A stretch of 64,000 nt of DNA from Skeletonema tropicum (GCA_037178625.1 CM074128.1:868001-932000), one strand, 5' to 3'; positions 38,379-49,943 are shown, numbered from the stretch's first letter. Numbers and translations are program-made. The notes: generated from the letters alone by a model not told the origin.

Positions 38379-40048
38379 TTAAAATAGTGGCACAAAAGTA
38401 TCATCATCAGAGTCAGCTTCTTCTATTGCATCACCCCCCAAAGATCCAAAGAATTTCAAGGTGTCTTCCAAGACTGCAATGAAATCATCCACATCTTCTT
38501 TTGTATTGTAAAAGTAAAGACTAGCTCTAGCGGAATGACTGTAACCCAACGCCCGGTGAAGAGGTTGACAACAGTGATGTCCAGCACGGATTGCAACTCC
38601 CTCAACATCCAAGAATGTTCCCAAATCACTAGGGTGTACCGCCTCAGTTACGAATGCACAAAGCGCCGCACGCTCTGTTCCCACGGGTGGACCCAACACA
38701 GTCACTCCCTTGACTTCCTCCAATCGTCGTCTCAAGTAGTCCGCCAATTCTACCTCGTAATCATGTATTCTTGCCATGCCGCCTATCTTGTTCAGATAAT
38801 CAATAGCAGCACCCAATCCAATCGCTTGTGCAATCGCCGGAGTCCCCGCCTCAAATCGCGCAGGGGCAGGTGCATAGGTCGAGTGATCCATGTATACCTC
38901 ATCAATCATTTCTCCACCTCCCTTGTAGGGTGGCAATGAATTCAAAACCGATTCTTTCCCCCAGAGGAACCCAATCCCCGTCGGACCACACATCTTATGT
39001 CCCGAGGCGGCGACAAAGTCCACATTCAACTTTTGAACATCCACACCCATATGCGGGACAGATTGACACGCATCCAACATGATCTTTGCTCCCGGTGCCG
39101 CCTTGGATCGGACAATCTCCACAATCTCATTTACTGGGTTGATATTCCCCAACACATTCGAGACATGTTGCACACTCACAAATTTTGTTTGGGGTGTAAC
39201 CAATTCTGTAAATGCCTCCAAGTCAAACCCACCAGTTTCCGCACAAGCCGGGACATACTTCAACACTGCCCCCGTCCGCTCCGCAACCATTTGCCAAGGC
39301 ACAATATTCGAATGATGTTCCGATTCCGTAATAATAATTTCATCCCCCTCTGTCAAATACAACTCACGTGCATTCTTGGGCGGTTTTCCACAAGTCTGTG
39401 ATACTGCCGTAGCCACTAAATTAATCGCCTCAGTGGCACCACTTGTAAACACAATTTCATTGCGACTATTGGCATTAATGAAGGAGGCGACCTTGTCTCG
39501 TGCTGACTCGTATTGTTCCGTGGCCTCACGTGAGAGTGCGTGTGCTCCACGGTGGACGTTGGAGTTGGCGTGTTCGTAGTAGGATGTTAGGGCGGAGGTG
39601 ACTGCGTTGGGTTTTTGGGATGTTGCGGCGGAATCGAGGTAGACTAATCGCTTCTTCTTTGTTTGTTTGCTGTTGTCATCGTCACCATCTGAAGAGGTGA
39701 AATAATTTTTCCATCAGCATCGAATGATGTGGAGAGAATTGGGAAATCGTTGATTACGGAGGGTGCTAGGGTAGAATCTTTAAGTTGAAAGTCTTTCCAC
39801 CATGCTTCATTGCTTTTGTTGGTGTTCTCTGTACCATCATCATCGCCGTCATCGTCATCGTTCTCCGTCGAGAGTGATGGAGATTCTGACACGGCAGCTG
39901 ATTTTAGGATAGTTGATGCATAACTGCGATGATGTAGTTGTTGCGATGGAGGGCGAAACGCGACGACTGACGAAGTGCCCAGCTGCAGTGGATTACCGAG
40001 GATGGTGCTGGCTATTGCCGCTGCGGCTACTGCTTGTTTGCTTGACAT
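38379..40048 (-). CDS. SUFS: Plastid cysteine desulfurase SufS (frame broken near 39.7 kb)
   Basis: N-terminal part (ATG 40048) has a hydrophobic signal and an ASAF-like motif SVVAF|RPP, then INDFPIL at the start of the enzyme. The rest lies in another frame: [43 protein letters not shown] Lys in [12 protein letters not shown], and the active-site Cys loop [10 protein letters not shown]. Group II SufS enzymes mobilise sulfur from cysteine for plastid Fe-S clusters, normally with SufE. The two frames overlap at 39644-39720 and differ by -1 (or +2). No convincing intron fits: the only donor (GTAATC) would remove the conserved INDFPIL. About 556 aa if read through. Confidence 0.82.
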
Positions 40049-40271
40049 GGTGGAAGAAAAATAAGAGATGCCAGCGTGACGCACATCACAATTTTCAATT
40101 TTTTGGATTTTTTTCTACAGTATTCTCTTGGTAGGAATTAGTAGTCAATCCACCAAGCTCGGCCTTCGCTCTTCGCTTCCACCTTTCACCTTTCACCTTC
40201 CACCTTTCACTTTTTTGACAAGATTCGATGAAGAGCAGTGCAGTGAGCAAGAGGCGAAACAATATCATACA
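40049..40271. promoter_or_regulatory. Divergent promoter with pyrimidine micro-repeat (SUFS / karyopherin)
   Basis: Around 40176-40210 the unit CTTTCACCTTTC is repeated several times (CTTCCACCTTTCACC and variants), 60 bp before the karyopherin-like start codon. A TTG-initiated extension of that gene covers this stretch but has no ATG. Confidence 0.45.
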
Positions 40272-43200
40272 ATGACGGACAGCATCACTGGCATCGGCAC
40301 ATTAGAACGGCAAGTGATCGAGGCCGCTCTCGTCACAACGCGGCCATTTTCCTCTTCAGAAGAGCGATCCAAGGCATCATTGTCTCTAGAACAATGGACG
40401 TGCCCCACTAATACTGTCGGATCAAATAATGCATCATCACCGTTGGACACCTCGTGTTGGGAGGCATACATTAACATCATTCGTATTTCATTTCCAATGC
40501 TGCTCATGCTTCGACTTCTCCTTCGGAGCATTCTGGAAACAAGCTCGCCTGATACTAAAATTATTGAGCAAATAGCCTACGTCACATCGCCCTCCTCCAA
40601 GCAACCATTATCTGCCAATTTACAACAGCAAATCCAACGAGAGGCCAATGGAGCAAAGCTATTATTGCTCACTTTATTCTGTAGTAAAATACGCCGCGAG
40701 TATATTCGGTTGTTACGTGATCATGTCAATTTGGCAAGATGTGTCTTTGAAGAGCTAATTTCGGCATTGTTATCGTTTGGTGAGAGTCCTAATGGAAGTA
40801 CCAGTCAACAACCACCGAATAACAATGTGGATGATGATACAGCGACATTGATGAGGGCATGTTGTACAGCAGTTGCAGCAGTAGCAGTACGATCTTCATC
40901 ACCACAATGTCTCAATGAGGGAGTGATGAAAATGATTCTCAATTGTAAAACATCGATCGCTGTGAGTTTGGGTATGAATAATATTATCACCAATCAGCAC
41001 TTGGACAATACTACAATGCGACCATTCTCTCCCACAGTGGCGTTGACACTACTTGCAGATCTACCAGGGGAGGCTCAATCACGGAATGATCTTCCAAATG
41101 CGGATATCGAAGCATTGTTACAAATGCCATTTGATGCCACGAATATGTCTGCTGCGGATGCGATATTGGATACATTGCAACTGTCACTGGGTGGTTTCAT
41201 TAATGGTGGAGGTGAATTGCAAGATTCTTTATTGTGTTTGACACTTAAATCACTTCGAAAATGGGCAGAGATGTGCAAATCAATCACCATTTCTCGACTA
41301 ATGGAACCATCCACGTCCAACAATGGTACTACTGGAAACTCATTCCTTTCTCAATTGGTGGCGCTGCTCTCCTCACAATCGGAACAACGACAATGGTCGA
41401 CAGCACGACTTGCCGAAGAGGTGATTATACAATCAGCCAACGTTTTGACTGCGTGTATTGATAACACATCCGACTTTTGTACCCAATCGAGAAGATCCGC
41501 GGTATCGTCCATGCTATCTTCCATACAGGCACCTGTTGAATTCCTTGTTGCACCATTGCGAAATTCAGAGATTCATTTATGGGAAGATGCAACGGTGGCA
41601 TTGTCGAATTTGGCGAGCACTTTGGCAAGAGAAGAAATGGAGGATATTTCCACGTGCCAGCTGCAGGGTTCATTCGACTTGATTCAATTGCTGTTGGAAT
41701 TACAAGCACATCCTGTTCACAATGTTGCATTACCAGTCCTCGAGGTTTGGTTGGTTCTACAAGATATAAGCACTTCGGATAGGCATGCATCACTCGCATC
41801 ACCTCTTTACATGCAACTTGTGGAAGTGCTTCTGAATCGGGTTGCATTCCCTCCCACCTTCATCTCTTGGGAAGAAGAATTAGAAATTGAATCGTCCGAC
41901 TTTGATGAAATGAGGCGAATGGCAACAGATGTACTCATCGGTGCATATTATTTACTGCGATCTGCCTATTTAGAGACACTGGCGAATGTTGTCATGGCCA
42001 CATCAAGCGATGATTGGGAGATTACTGAAGCAGCATTGTTTTGTCTTTGTGCAACTTCGAGAGAGGCATGCGCGAGAGTCAAGTCTGTCGCAAATGCTGT
42101 GAGTAGTGGCCGAGACAGCCCTGTGTCATCAGATGGGAATTCTACCGCACTTGGTCTGACGCAATTGGTTGGGAGTGTCTGCAGCAGTCCGACCTCCAGT
42201 CGGCACCACCTCGTCCTGTCGAGTATTTGCACTTTTCTTGGCAGTTACAGCACTGTTTGGGCCAATTCTTGTCCACCGCAATCTGTGTTGGAAATATTGG
42301 CGTACCTTGCATCAGCAATTCCTACACCTTCGGCAACAGAAGCTGCGGGCAAAGGAATGCGTCTTCTACTCATCGCGGCAGGTCCCAAACTTGCAAAAGC
42401 TGCTGCTTCACCCGGAGCCGATCAATCGTCCTACAATTTCATATCCGCAGCTCTGACACAATCCATGGAGGCAGCACTATCAACAGGCAATGTTGCTGTA
42501 ATGGAGAATGTATCAGAAGGATGTGCAAGGGTTTGCGTGCAATTGAAAGACTCTTCTCAAACGAAAGCAATTTTGACCTCGGTCGCAATGCCATCATTGC
42601 ATCGATGTCGGTCTTCATTGGATACAATTAGTATTTCCTCTCATAATAGTAGTGGGCAAGTAGCAAGTCAATTAGAAGCTGCCACTCAAACGCTGATATC
42701 ATGTCTTGCGGTTCTAAAGCAACTAATAAGATTTTGCGATGCATCCATTGGAGAGACGCATGTTCTCACCGATGTGTTAACCGCGGTGTGGCCTATTTTG
42801 AAAGACGTCTCTACCAACTCAACTTGTCGACGAAATGAAGACGTGCTAGGTCGGTTGTTCGATGTGCATAGTCAGCTATTAAATGCTGTCCCGGCTCTGA
42901 TTGGGCCTCATTTCAAAGATATAATTTCTTTTGTCGTCCAGGCATACGAAGAATCATTTTGTGCTTCAGCATTGGATTATGTTTCTGCCGCAGTGGAGGC
43001 ATTTGATTCTGAACGAATTGTAGCTGCTGCTGGGCTTGACGAAGAAGGCAAATCAGCGCTTTTTACGCAGCTTCTGTCGCATATCTGTCAGTGCACATTC
43101 GCATACGTTCAAAAGATAGGACCAAGTGATTGCCCTCAGGTAATCAAAGCTTTATTTGAGGTTTCACAGAGGTATTTACTCTTTTGTCCCCAGTCACTTT

Positions 43201-43769
43201 GCCAATGCCCCGAGCTACCGTCACTCTTTTCTCTTGGGACAACATGTCTAACCGAGTGCAAAGGCGAAATAGATTCAACTCGATCGTCACTGGTGTTTCT
43301 GACACAGTTTATAGGATGGAAAACTATTCACTTGCCGGCATCGAAAGTTGAAGTTCTTAGAAAGTTTTCATCGACTATTGATTACATCCTTTTGCAGAAT
43401 GGAGAAATAGTCACCAAATCTTGCATCGGTGGAATATCGGGAGGTGCACCACAAATTCTTTGGCCATCACTCTCTGAATGCCTCTTTGCAGTTATAATGC
43501 ACATCATTTCTGAATCTGAATCGCCTACCGGTGAACCCAATGCGGTTCTTCAGAATTGGCTACGATCTGCAATGACTGATAACTCGTTGCTAAACAACTC
43601 ACAAAACATAACTTCTGAGATCGGAACGTCAATGATACAAATTCTGTGCGATCTTGCAAAACAAGGATTGAAGTCGAAGCCCAAAGCAAAGATGGTGATG
43701 ATTGATTTTGGTAAAATTGCGAAGGGAGAAACGACTCCAGAAGCCTTGCAAGCATATTCTATGACGTAA
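40272..43769 (+). CDS. Importin-beta-like karyopherin (TNPO3/IPO13-type), putative
   Basis: 1165 aa from the first ATG, uninterrupted. Almost entirely amphipathic helices in HEAT-like pairs. The N-terminus (LERQVIEAALVTTRPFSSSEERSKASLSLEQW) has the layout of an importin-beta N-domain, followed by AKLLLLTLFCSKIRREY, typical of the second or third HEAT repeat of transportin-3/importin-13. Later segments (AAGKGMRLLLIAAGPKLAKA; DVLTAVWPILKDV; EDVLGRLFDVHSQLLNAV) fit karyopherin C-terminal arches. Such receptors carry SR proteins and other cargo through nuclear pores with Ran-GTP. Length suits a karyopherin, though subfamily is uncertain. Confidence 0.55.
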   Translation: MTDSITGIGTLERQVIEAALVTTRPFSSSEERSKASLSLEQWTCPTNTVGSNNASSPLDTSCWEAYINIIRISFPMLLMLRLLLRSILETSSPDTKIIEQIAYVTSPSSKQPLSANLQQQIQREANGAKLLLLTLFCSKIRREYIRLLRDHVNLARCVFEELISALLSFGESPNGSTSQQPPNNNVDDDTATLMRACCTAVAAVAVRSSSPQCLNEGVMKMILNCKTSIAVSLGMNNIITNQHLDNTTMRPFSPTVALTLLADLPGEAQSRNDLPNADIEALLQMPFDATNMSAADAILDTLQLSLGGFINGGGELQDSLLCLTLKSLRKWAEMCKSITISRLMEPSTSNNGTTGNSFLSQLVALLSSQSEQRQWSTARLAEEVIIQSANVLTACIDNTSDFCTQSRRSAVSSMLSSIQAPVEFLVAPLRNSEIHLWEDATVALSNLASTLAREEMEDISTCQLQGSFDLIQLLLELQAHPVHNVALPVLEVWLVLQDISTSDRHASLASPLYMQLVEVLLNRVAFPPTFISWEEELEIESSDFDEMRRMATDVLIGAYYLLRSAYLETLANVVMATSSDDWEITEAALFCLCATSREACARVKSVANAVSSGRDSPVSSDGNSTALGLTQLVGSVCSSPTSSRHHLVLSSICTFLGSYSTVWANSCPPQSVLEILAYLASAIPTPSATEAAGKGMRLLLIAAGPKLAKAAASPGADQSSYNFISAALTQSMEAALSTGNVAVMENVSEGCARVCVQLKDSSQTKAILTSVAMPSLHRCRSSLDTISISSHNSSGQVASQLEAATQTLISCLAVLKQLIRFCDASIGETHVLTDVLTAVWPILKDVSTNSTCRRNEDVLGRLFDVHSQLLNAVPALIGPHFKDIISFVVQAYEESFCASALDYVSAAVEAFDSERIVAAAGLDEEGKSALFTQLLSHICQCTFAYVQKIGPSDCPQVIKALFEVSQRYLLFCPQSLCQCPELPSLFSLGTTCLTECKGEIDSTRSSLVFLTQFIGWKTIHLPASKVEVLRKFSSTIDYILLQNGEIVTKSCIGGISGGAPQILWPSLSECLFAVIMHIISESESPTGEPNAVLQNWLRSAMTDNSLLNNSQNITSEIGTSMIQILCDLAKQGLKSKPKAKMVMIDFGKIAKGETTPEALQAYSMT

Positions 43770-43934
43770 GCATAAGATGAAGATATTTCCTCTCAACTTT
43801 TAAATAATGTTATCGATTCTTTCCAAAGTCTGTACTAGCTGCAAAAGTATTCTTTGAATAAACTCATTACGTTTAGCAAGAATTCTCTTCCATATTGTTG
43901 ACTAACCTGTAAGGAAAAAATGGCGCTGCCAGCC

Positions 43935-44065
43935 AGCAACTTTGCCGCATGAGGTCATCTACGAAGCTGTAGCATAGCTGGTAGGAGCGCAATCCGTCTG
44001 GGCAGTGCTAATATGCCTCATATGCTTCTATGCCATCGTAGCCAAGTGTTTTGGGCCACTGCCAC
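43935..44065 (-). repeat. Inverted, diverged copy of the 190-bp repeat
   Basis: Its reverse complement contains ATTAGCACTGCCCAGACGG and AGTGGCCCAA with TGGCATAGAAGC, matching the tandem units at 44164 onward in opposite orientation. Confidence 0.55.
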
Positions 44066-44163
44066 TCATTGCTTGCGTGATAGAGGAAAAGTGAGCGAAG
44101 GAGACTATTAACTTCCGCGCAATATGTAATTATATCTATGCGATAAAGAAAGAACAAAGCGAT

Positions 44164-44735
44164 GAGAGGTCCAGGTCAGGCTGGCCAGCAGCACCACAAT
44201 CAATCAAATCGTATCAATCGTCGTCAATCGTCGTCAATACGTGCATGAGCCGCTTCTAGTGGCCCAATATAGTCGGTGGCGATACCATACAAGCACATTA
44301 GCACTGCGCAGACAATCAGCGTACGTAGAAGCGATACTACAGTGTCGTAGCTGACATGAGAGGTCCAGGTCAGGCTGGCCGGCAGCACCACAATGAACCA
44401 AATCGTATCAATCGTCATCAATACGCGCATGAGCCGCTTCTAGTGGCCCAACATAGTCGGTGGCGATACCATACAAGCTCATTAGCACTGCTCAGACGGA
44501 TTGCTCATGTACAAGCGATGCTGCAGCCTCGTAGCTAATCTGAGAGGTCTAGTGCGAGCTGGCCGGCAGCACCTTTTTTAGCCTTATTCTATCTTGCGTC
44601 GTCATTATGCGCATGAGCCGCTTCTAGTGGCCCATTATACTCGGTGGCGACACGATACAAAGCTCAATAGTTCTGCTCAGTCGCATTTTTCAGTTTCAGG
44701 AACAAGCGATGCTGCAGCCTCGTAGCTGATTCCTA
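44164..44735. repeat. Three tandem copies of a 184-194 bp repeat
   Basis: Units start at 44164, 44358 and 44542 with GAGAGGTC. Shared blocks: GCTGGCCGGCAGCACC, GCATGAGCCGCTTCTAGTGG, TCGGTGGCGA, ACTGCTCAG and CCTCGTAGCTGA. No coding potential. Copy 1 has an extra TCGTCAA duplication. Confidence 0.85.
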
Positions 44736-45828
44736 CCGTATACCTTTAGACATGTACATGTACTTTTCTTGAGAATTGAATCGATGGAACAAACTCCTCA
44801 ATGATTCTATCGAAATCTCCCATTTCGTGTCGGACTCTTGAACATCTTTTACATATACTGCAAGCTAATATTCAATACTTACGACTACCATATACCTAAG
44901 TTGAGAATTTCAGATAATATTCAACTGTGGAAGGAAAAGATTTAGTGGTTCTTTTTTAGTGCCCTCATCGTCTTTTGGCTCACTTTGACACTTTCAACGA
45001 TGAATAAGGAGCTGAACTCAGTGATTCCAAGCACTTCCAATGTTTTGTCACATCGAACCAACCCCTTCTCATACTCAGGCAAAGGATCGCTAATACTCCC
45101 CTTAGTACCATCAGTTCCATCGACGAAGACGCAGTGCTGTTGGATTCAGCCATCGACAAAGAAGACTCCAACCATCATGCAAGCTGCAGTCATTGCAGTT
45201 TGATGAATGTTATCCCTGACCTTCGGGTCAAGCAGTATGAACCAACCGAGAGTTCCTTCCGCCTCAAGGCTGCTTAGCCGTGCATACAACGGGCGGCAAA
45301 CGCAAGAGTGGACACCCGGCTGCGGGCAAGCCCAACACCAAGCCAGTCAAGGTAAGGCCGGCCGGCTCAGGGTCATCGTCATCGTGCAAGGAGCGCAATA
45401 AACGCCGGAGAAAAGCAAGCGGATAATCCCAGGAGGCACCAAAACTAGAGGTAAAGTTCACGGGGACGACCCAACACCCATACAACAGACGAAGTCCATT
45501 CTCAATCAGAAAAGGAGCGCTGCATCGCTGGCTGTTGGGGATTCAACACTTCAAGCCACCACCCAAAGGCACGCACCTCCCAAAAGCGAAAGAAAAAGAA
45601 GCTGTCAACTTGAGGCCACATGCCGGCCAGTCTTTTAGTGTAAGCAGATGCACTCTCATTTGGTTTCGAACGCTCCGGCGTTTAAGAGAAGCTCCCAGCT
45701 TCTACAGGGGCACCCGTCTTGCTGTCTGGCAATCCTTTCGGCAGAAAAAGACCGTACGTTGTACCTAAGCAGGTCCAGATTATACTCGTGTAGATTTCTA
45801 ATCTGATTAACTTTGTATTTATTTATTT
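44736..45828. other. Unique insertion within the repeat field
   Basis: About 1.1 kb between the two groups of tandem units; it interrupts the array so that the next unit starts mid-repeat at TAGTGGCCC. Contains only short frames (up to 77 aa) without recognised domains and no terminal repeats that I could see. Confidence 0.45.
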
Positions 45829-46213
45829 AGTGGCCCATTATAGTCAGTGGCTATGATAGAGTAGTGTTTTGGCACTGCTCAGTCGGATAGCTTACGTAGA
45901 AGCGTTGCTACATCGTCGCAGCTGATCTAAGAGGTCCAATTGGGGCTGGCTCGCTGCACCACATTCTACCATATCGTATCTATCGTCGTCAGTATGCGCA
46001 CGAGCCGCTTCTAGTGGACCATCACACTTGGTGGCGACAGAACAGAAGCACTTTAGCGCATCTCAGAAGGATTTCACTCTTCGACTTGATGATACGACGT
46101 CGTAGGTGATCTAAGAGGTCAAATTTGGGCTTGGGCTGGCCGGCAGCACCGGATTCAACCGCATCGCACCTATCATCATCACCAATATGCGCACGAGCCG
46201 CTTCTGCGGCCCA
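45829..46213. repeat. Further copies of the 190-bp repeat
   Basis: A partial unit from 45829, a full unit from 45931 (GAGGTCCAA) and a partial one from 46115 (GAGGTCAAA), ending close to the 3' end of the Dim1 gene. More diverged from each other than the first group. Confidence 0.8.
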
Positions 46214-46282
46214 TAAACAATCTGCAAATTTAGAAGATACGATTAGCATTGCTCATAAATAGCAGAAGAAGAAATGAACAGC

Positions 46283-47617
46283 CTATGTACCATGCTTTAG
46301 TTTTCTCCATACTTTCCTACCAAGTGGACTCTCTTCGGCTCCAGCAGTCCCATACAACAATCTAGTTATTTCTACAAACTGTCCAGGCGTCAACTCTTCA
46401 GGTCGCTTCTTGACCCAGTCAGACGGCAGCTGCTGTGCCAAAGCAAACTCATCTCCAGCATCTATGGCATCTTGCACACTTTGTGGCAATGGTAGTGGTT
46501 CACTTTCAAAGAATTGTTGCACTCGTTCCTTGTCTCCTTCGTACACAGTCAACGCCAACTGCCTTAACCCATTCCTCACAGTCTTTCTCCTCTGTTGGAA
46601 CGTTGCTGTAACAACACTACGCAAGTTTGACGGCGAAACACCAGCCAATCGGCGTCGTAATTGAGAAGGGCCGAGGAAGTGCAAACCAATCAATGCAGAA
46701 TCTACCTTTGGTTGAGGATAGAAGACTGTCGGTGGAATCTTGAAGTGTATCTTACAATCAGCGTAGAGTTGAAATACGACACTCAAAATACCATAGTCTT
46801 TGCACCTCGTCGGAGCGACAATACGTTTACCAACCTCCCATTGCATCGTGACGGTGGCACTTCGAACAGCGTTTGTGTGACTAGCATCGGCTAATGCAAA
46901 CAAAATCTGACTAGTAATATAGTAAGGTAGATTGCCAATAATAGACAGCGGTCCCCCCTCTTCATCAGCTATAGAAGTATAATCTGCCTGCAACACATCT
47001 AAATGACTCACACGAAGGCTCGGGTGTTTCTCACCAAGTAACTCCACCGAGCGTGGATCAATTTCAATGCATTGAAGATTATTGCTCCCCAACGCTGGCA
47101 CAAGCGAGTCAGTAAGAGCTCCTGCCCCAGGTCCCAACTCAACCGCTCGCAAATCAGATTGTGTCAAATCTCTCTCTACACCATAATCCTTATCCAACGT
47201 TTCCGTCGCATCCTTGACAAATGCCTTGACAATTTTTGCAACCGTATTCCCATCACGCAAAAAGTTCTGTCCCAGAGATTGTTTTGGTTTGAACGACCCG
47301 CCTGGTAGAGATGGTGTGGCAGTTGCATCAATTGATTCTGGAGTTAATGTCGATGTGAGTGTCGCCGCTGCAGATGTGGGGTCATCTTCTTCCCATTCCC
47401 ATTCACCGTCGGATCCCTGTACCCATCCTTGTAGTTGGAATGCATCATGATATGTGAATTGGTGATGTTGTGTTGCTAATCGAGGTTTGTTTTGTATTAT
47501 TGATCCTGCCGGCTGAAACGAATACGCTGGTGATGTTAATAAGGAAAATATCAGAAGAGAGAGCATCATGGTATACACTGATGAGGCTATTGTTTGTCTT
47601 ATTGGTGCAAACACCAT
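46283..47617 (-). CDS. Plastid-targeted rRNA adenine dimethyltransferase (KsgA/Dim1 family)
   Basis: 444 aa. N-terminal signal peptide (MMLSLLIFSLLTSPAYSF) with the ASAF-like motif AYSF|QPAG predicts plastid import. The catalytic domain starts at KPKQSLGQNFLRDGN and shows AVELGPGAGALTDSL (SAM motif I), CIEIDPRSVELL, IIGNLPYYITSQILFAL (motif IV), YPQPKVDSALIGL and a C-terminal TFQQRRKTVRNGLRQL. KsgA/Dim1 enzymes dimethylate two adjacent adenines at the 3' end of small-subunit rRNA; here most likely plastid 16S rRNA. The insertion between motif I and the N-terminus (DKDYGVERDLTQSDLR) is typical of plastid and plant forms. Single exon. Confidence 0.88.
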   Translation of the reverse strand: MVFAPIRQTIASSVYTMMLSLLIFSLLTSPAYSFQPAGSIIQNKPRLATQHHQFTYHDAFQLQGWVQGSDGEWEWEEDDPTSAAATLTSTLTPESIDATATPSLPGGSFKPKQSLGQNFLRDGNTVAKIVKAFVKDATETLDKDYGVERDLTQSDLRAVELGPGAGALTDSLVPALGSNNLQCIEIDPRSVELLGEKHPSLRVSHLDVLQADYTSIADEEGGPLSIIGNLPYYITSQILFALADASHTNAVRSATVTMQWEVGKRIVAPTRCKDYGILSVVFQLYADCKIHFKIPPTVFYPQPKVDSALIGLHFLGPSQLRRRLAGVSPSNLRSVVTATFQQRRKTVRNGLRQLALTVYEGDKERVQQFFESEPLPLPQSVQDAIDAGDEFALAQQLPSDWVKKRPEELTPGQFVEITRLLYGTAGAEESPLGRKVWRKLKHGT

Positions 47618-48098
47618 GCTTTAGCTGATGGTTGGGAGATGGTTGGGTCAGTGATGAGGTGCTGGTGCTTGGTGCTTTTTGACATTTTTGCGGACGAGAA
47701 AAGAGGACGCGACGCACGAAAGGAGGGCTGAAGGAGGGACAACTCAATCAAAAGTGTAGACCCGTAATTTGGTGACAGCGTGTGAAGATGCAAATGAAAG
47801 TACTCCTATTAATTATTTCTAGTTACTTAAGTATTGTTTAATTCAGGGAATTAAAATTTTTCCTTCCTCCTGTTGCTTGATACCATAGCGTTGTCACTTT
47901 GAAATTTCATCACGCTGGGGCGGGTTCGCAAACGCATTTCACAAAATCTTCTTCATGTTCTGTGTTCATCATCCTTCCTTCCTCCACAGGACCCCACCAT
48001 CCAACAGGAATAAAGAACCAACCCCGCAGAACCACCTTGGAGATAGAGAGTTGGTTGCATATTAAGTATTTGTAGCGTGTTTGCCCGTTTCAGCCACA
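47618..48098. promoter_or_regulatory. Divergent promoter region (Dim1 / plastid PQ-rich protein 1)
   Basis: About 480 bp between divergent start codons of two genes for predicted plastid proteins. No specific motif recognised. Confidence 0.35.
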
Positions 48099-49221
48099 AT
48101 GATCCTCAAATTCAGCCTTTACTCTGCTGCAGGAGCCACTCTCCTCTTGAACACCGCCACCGATGCTTTTGTCCCCTCCAAAAGTACGACTCGTACCATA
48201 TTTGAACTAAGCAGCTCTCTAGATCGAGGTTGGGACAATGATGATTTCCTCTCCTCTCTATCAGGAGGCTCAAACGAGATCGCCGAGGCAAATGCAAAGT
48301 ATCAGGCGCATGCTCAGAGTCGGGAGAAAATGAATGAGTGGAGAGCACGTCAGATGCAAATGCAAAATGAAATGGATTCAGTAAACGCCAATAGTGATGA
48401 AGGCGGAGATTATGGGCCCAGTCCCGAGCTCTTGAGAAAGATGATGGGCACACCAGAAGATGAAACTATCGATCAAGTCAGTCAACAGCCTCCTCTTGAA
48501 ACTTCTCCTCTACTAGGGCAAGAAGGACAATTTCAACAGGCCCCACAAATGCAACAACAAGCAGCAGTGCCGCCACCACCACCTCAACAGCCTCAAATGC
48601 AACAACAACAATTCTATGATGCTAATGGGAATCCCATCTCTATGCCAATGTTATACGATGCTAATGGAAATCTTGTTCAATTCTATCAGCAACCTCCTCC
48701 TCCTCCTCAACAACAACAGATACAACAACAACCAGCACAAGAAGAGGAGCCAATCAATAACGATCAAGTGATGCAACATCTCTGTCCAACACAGGAGAGT
48801 CCGGAACCTGTCTCATGGGAACCACCACTTCCACCTAATCCCAAAACACTAGGAGATGAACCACGTCCTGTAGGATACAACGAAGATGCATATGCTGTAT
48901 CGAACACTGCCGATGTGTACTTTGCGCAACTGAAACAAGATTCTAGAGTACGCAAGCGTGCTTGGCTAGCGGGAGATAACGAGACGGCAAATCAAGTCTT
49001 TACGGATCAATCAGTAACAGCTATTAAGGATCAGTGGGTAGATAATCCTTACACGAGGCAAAAGAATATCCGAAGAGGCAAGAGCGGAGATTGAAGGCGC
49101 AGTTCGGATGCAGCAAGAGAGTGATAATGAGAGTAAGAAGTTCAGTAGCGGTGTTAGTTACAAGCAGAAGTTGGCGCAGATGAGGGCACAGCGTGGAGGA
49201 GACAGTGAACAACAACTTTAG
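48099..49221 (+). CDS. Plastid-targeted Pro/Gln-rich protein 1 (unknown family; +1 break at 49072)
   Basis: Starts MILKFSLYSAAGATLLLN with the plastid motif TDAF|VPS. The middle is Pro/Gln-rich and disordered, with twin YDANGN motifs (FYDANGNPISM, LYDANGNLVQFY). The C-terminal domain shared with the next gene is RPVGYNEDAYAVSNTADVYF plus AQLKQDSRVRKRAWLAGD. The strict frame ends at 49094. Compared with the paralog, one extra G at 49072 shifts the frame; skipping it continues the homologous sequence (ARAEIEGAVRMQ, SGVSYKQKLAQMRA) to a stop at 49221, about 373 aa. I do not recognise the family. Disorder plus plastid import suggests a scaffold-like role, but that is speculation. Confidence 0.65.
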
Positions 49222-49234
49222 CTGATGACTGTGT

Positions 49235-49943
49235 TTGTAATTGTATATATAAGCCAGTGGCCCTTTTTGCAAATTGTTAGCGACGGCTTTGGAGGAATAA
49301 TCATCTCTGATCCAATAAGAATGTCAGCAGAACTAATGGAAAAGGATGTTCACTTCAGATCCAATAGCTATGTTTGTATTGCAACGCAATGAATTCTTTG
49401 GCAATAATATGCTATAGAAGCTGATTCTTGAGGAGACCTTGATATTGTATTCAGCACATTGATTCTAGTTGTTGACTTGACTGTATAATTATCTTCTGTT
49501 ACCGTGTGAGAAAGTAAAATAAAAGCTTTCATTCCCTTTTCAAATCCTACTTACTGCATCAACATACAATCGATCCTTTAAACTAAACCCCGGGGGAATA
49601 ATAGCGATTGGAGTCAGTTGAATGTTTCAGCTAGAGTACTACATAGCTAGTAATCATTCAGAGGGGTACACATTTTGGCTAGACTGGGATTTGGCGGGGG
49701 GGACAAGGCTTGATTGGGGTGAGTGCTTCCCCGTCCGCAGCCGCAGACGCACGAAGCAAAAATCAACATCAACGAGCAACGATGATTGGAGCACGGGAAC
49801 CGTGATTGGAGCTAGCAGGATTGGAGCTTCCACTATGCATCTATCGTCGCAGCCGCACTGCTTGGACTCATTCTATTACATAATCGGCCAGCTTTGATTA
49901 TCCTCTTGTTCGTAGGCATTAAATTCGGAATTAATCAGACACA
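49235..49943. other. Intergenic region between the two paralogs
   Basis: About 700 bp. A 91-codon frame at 49622-49897 is unsupported. The last bases (ACACAATGATCCTCAAATTC) match those in front of the first paralog, so the duplication extends to the start codon. Confidence 0.45.

Noticed and set aside
39690..39770. Intron in SufS using GTAATC donor
   Set aside because: It would delete the conserved INDFPIL segment, and only a poor acceptor (AAAG without a pyrimidine tract) restores the frame.
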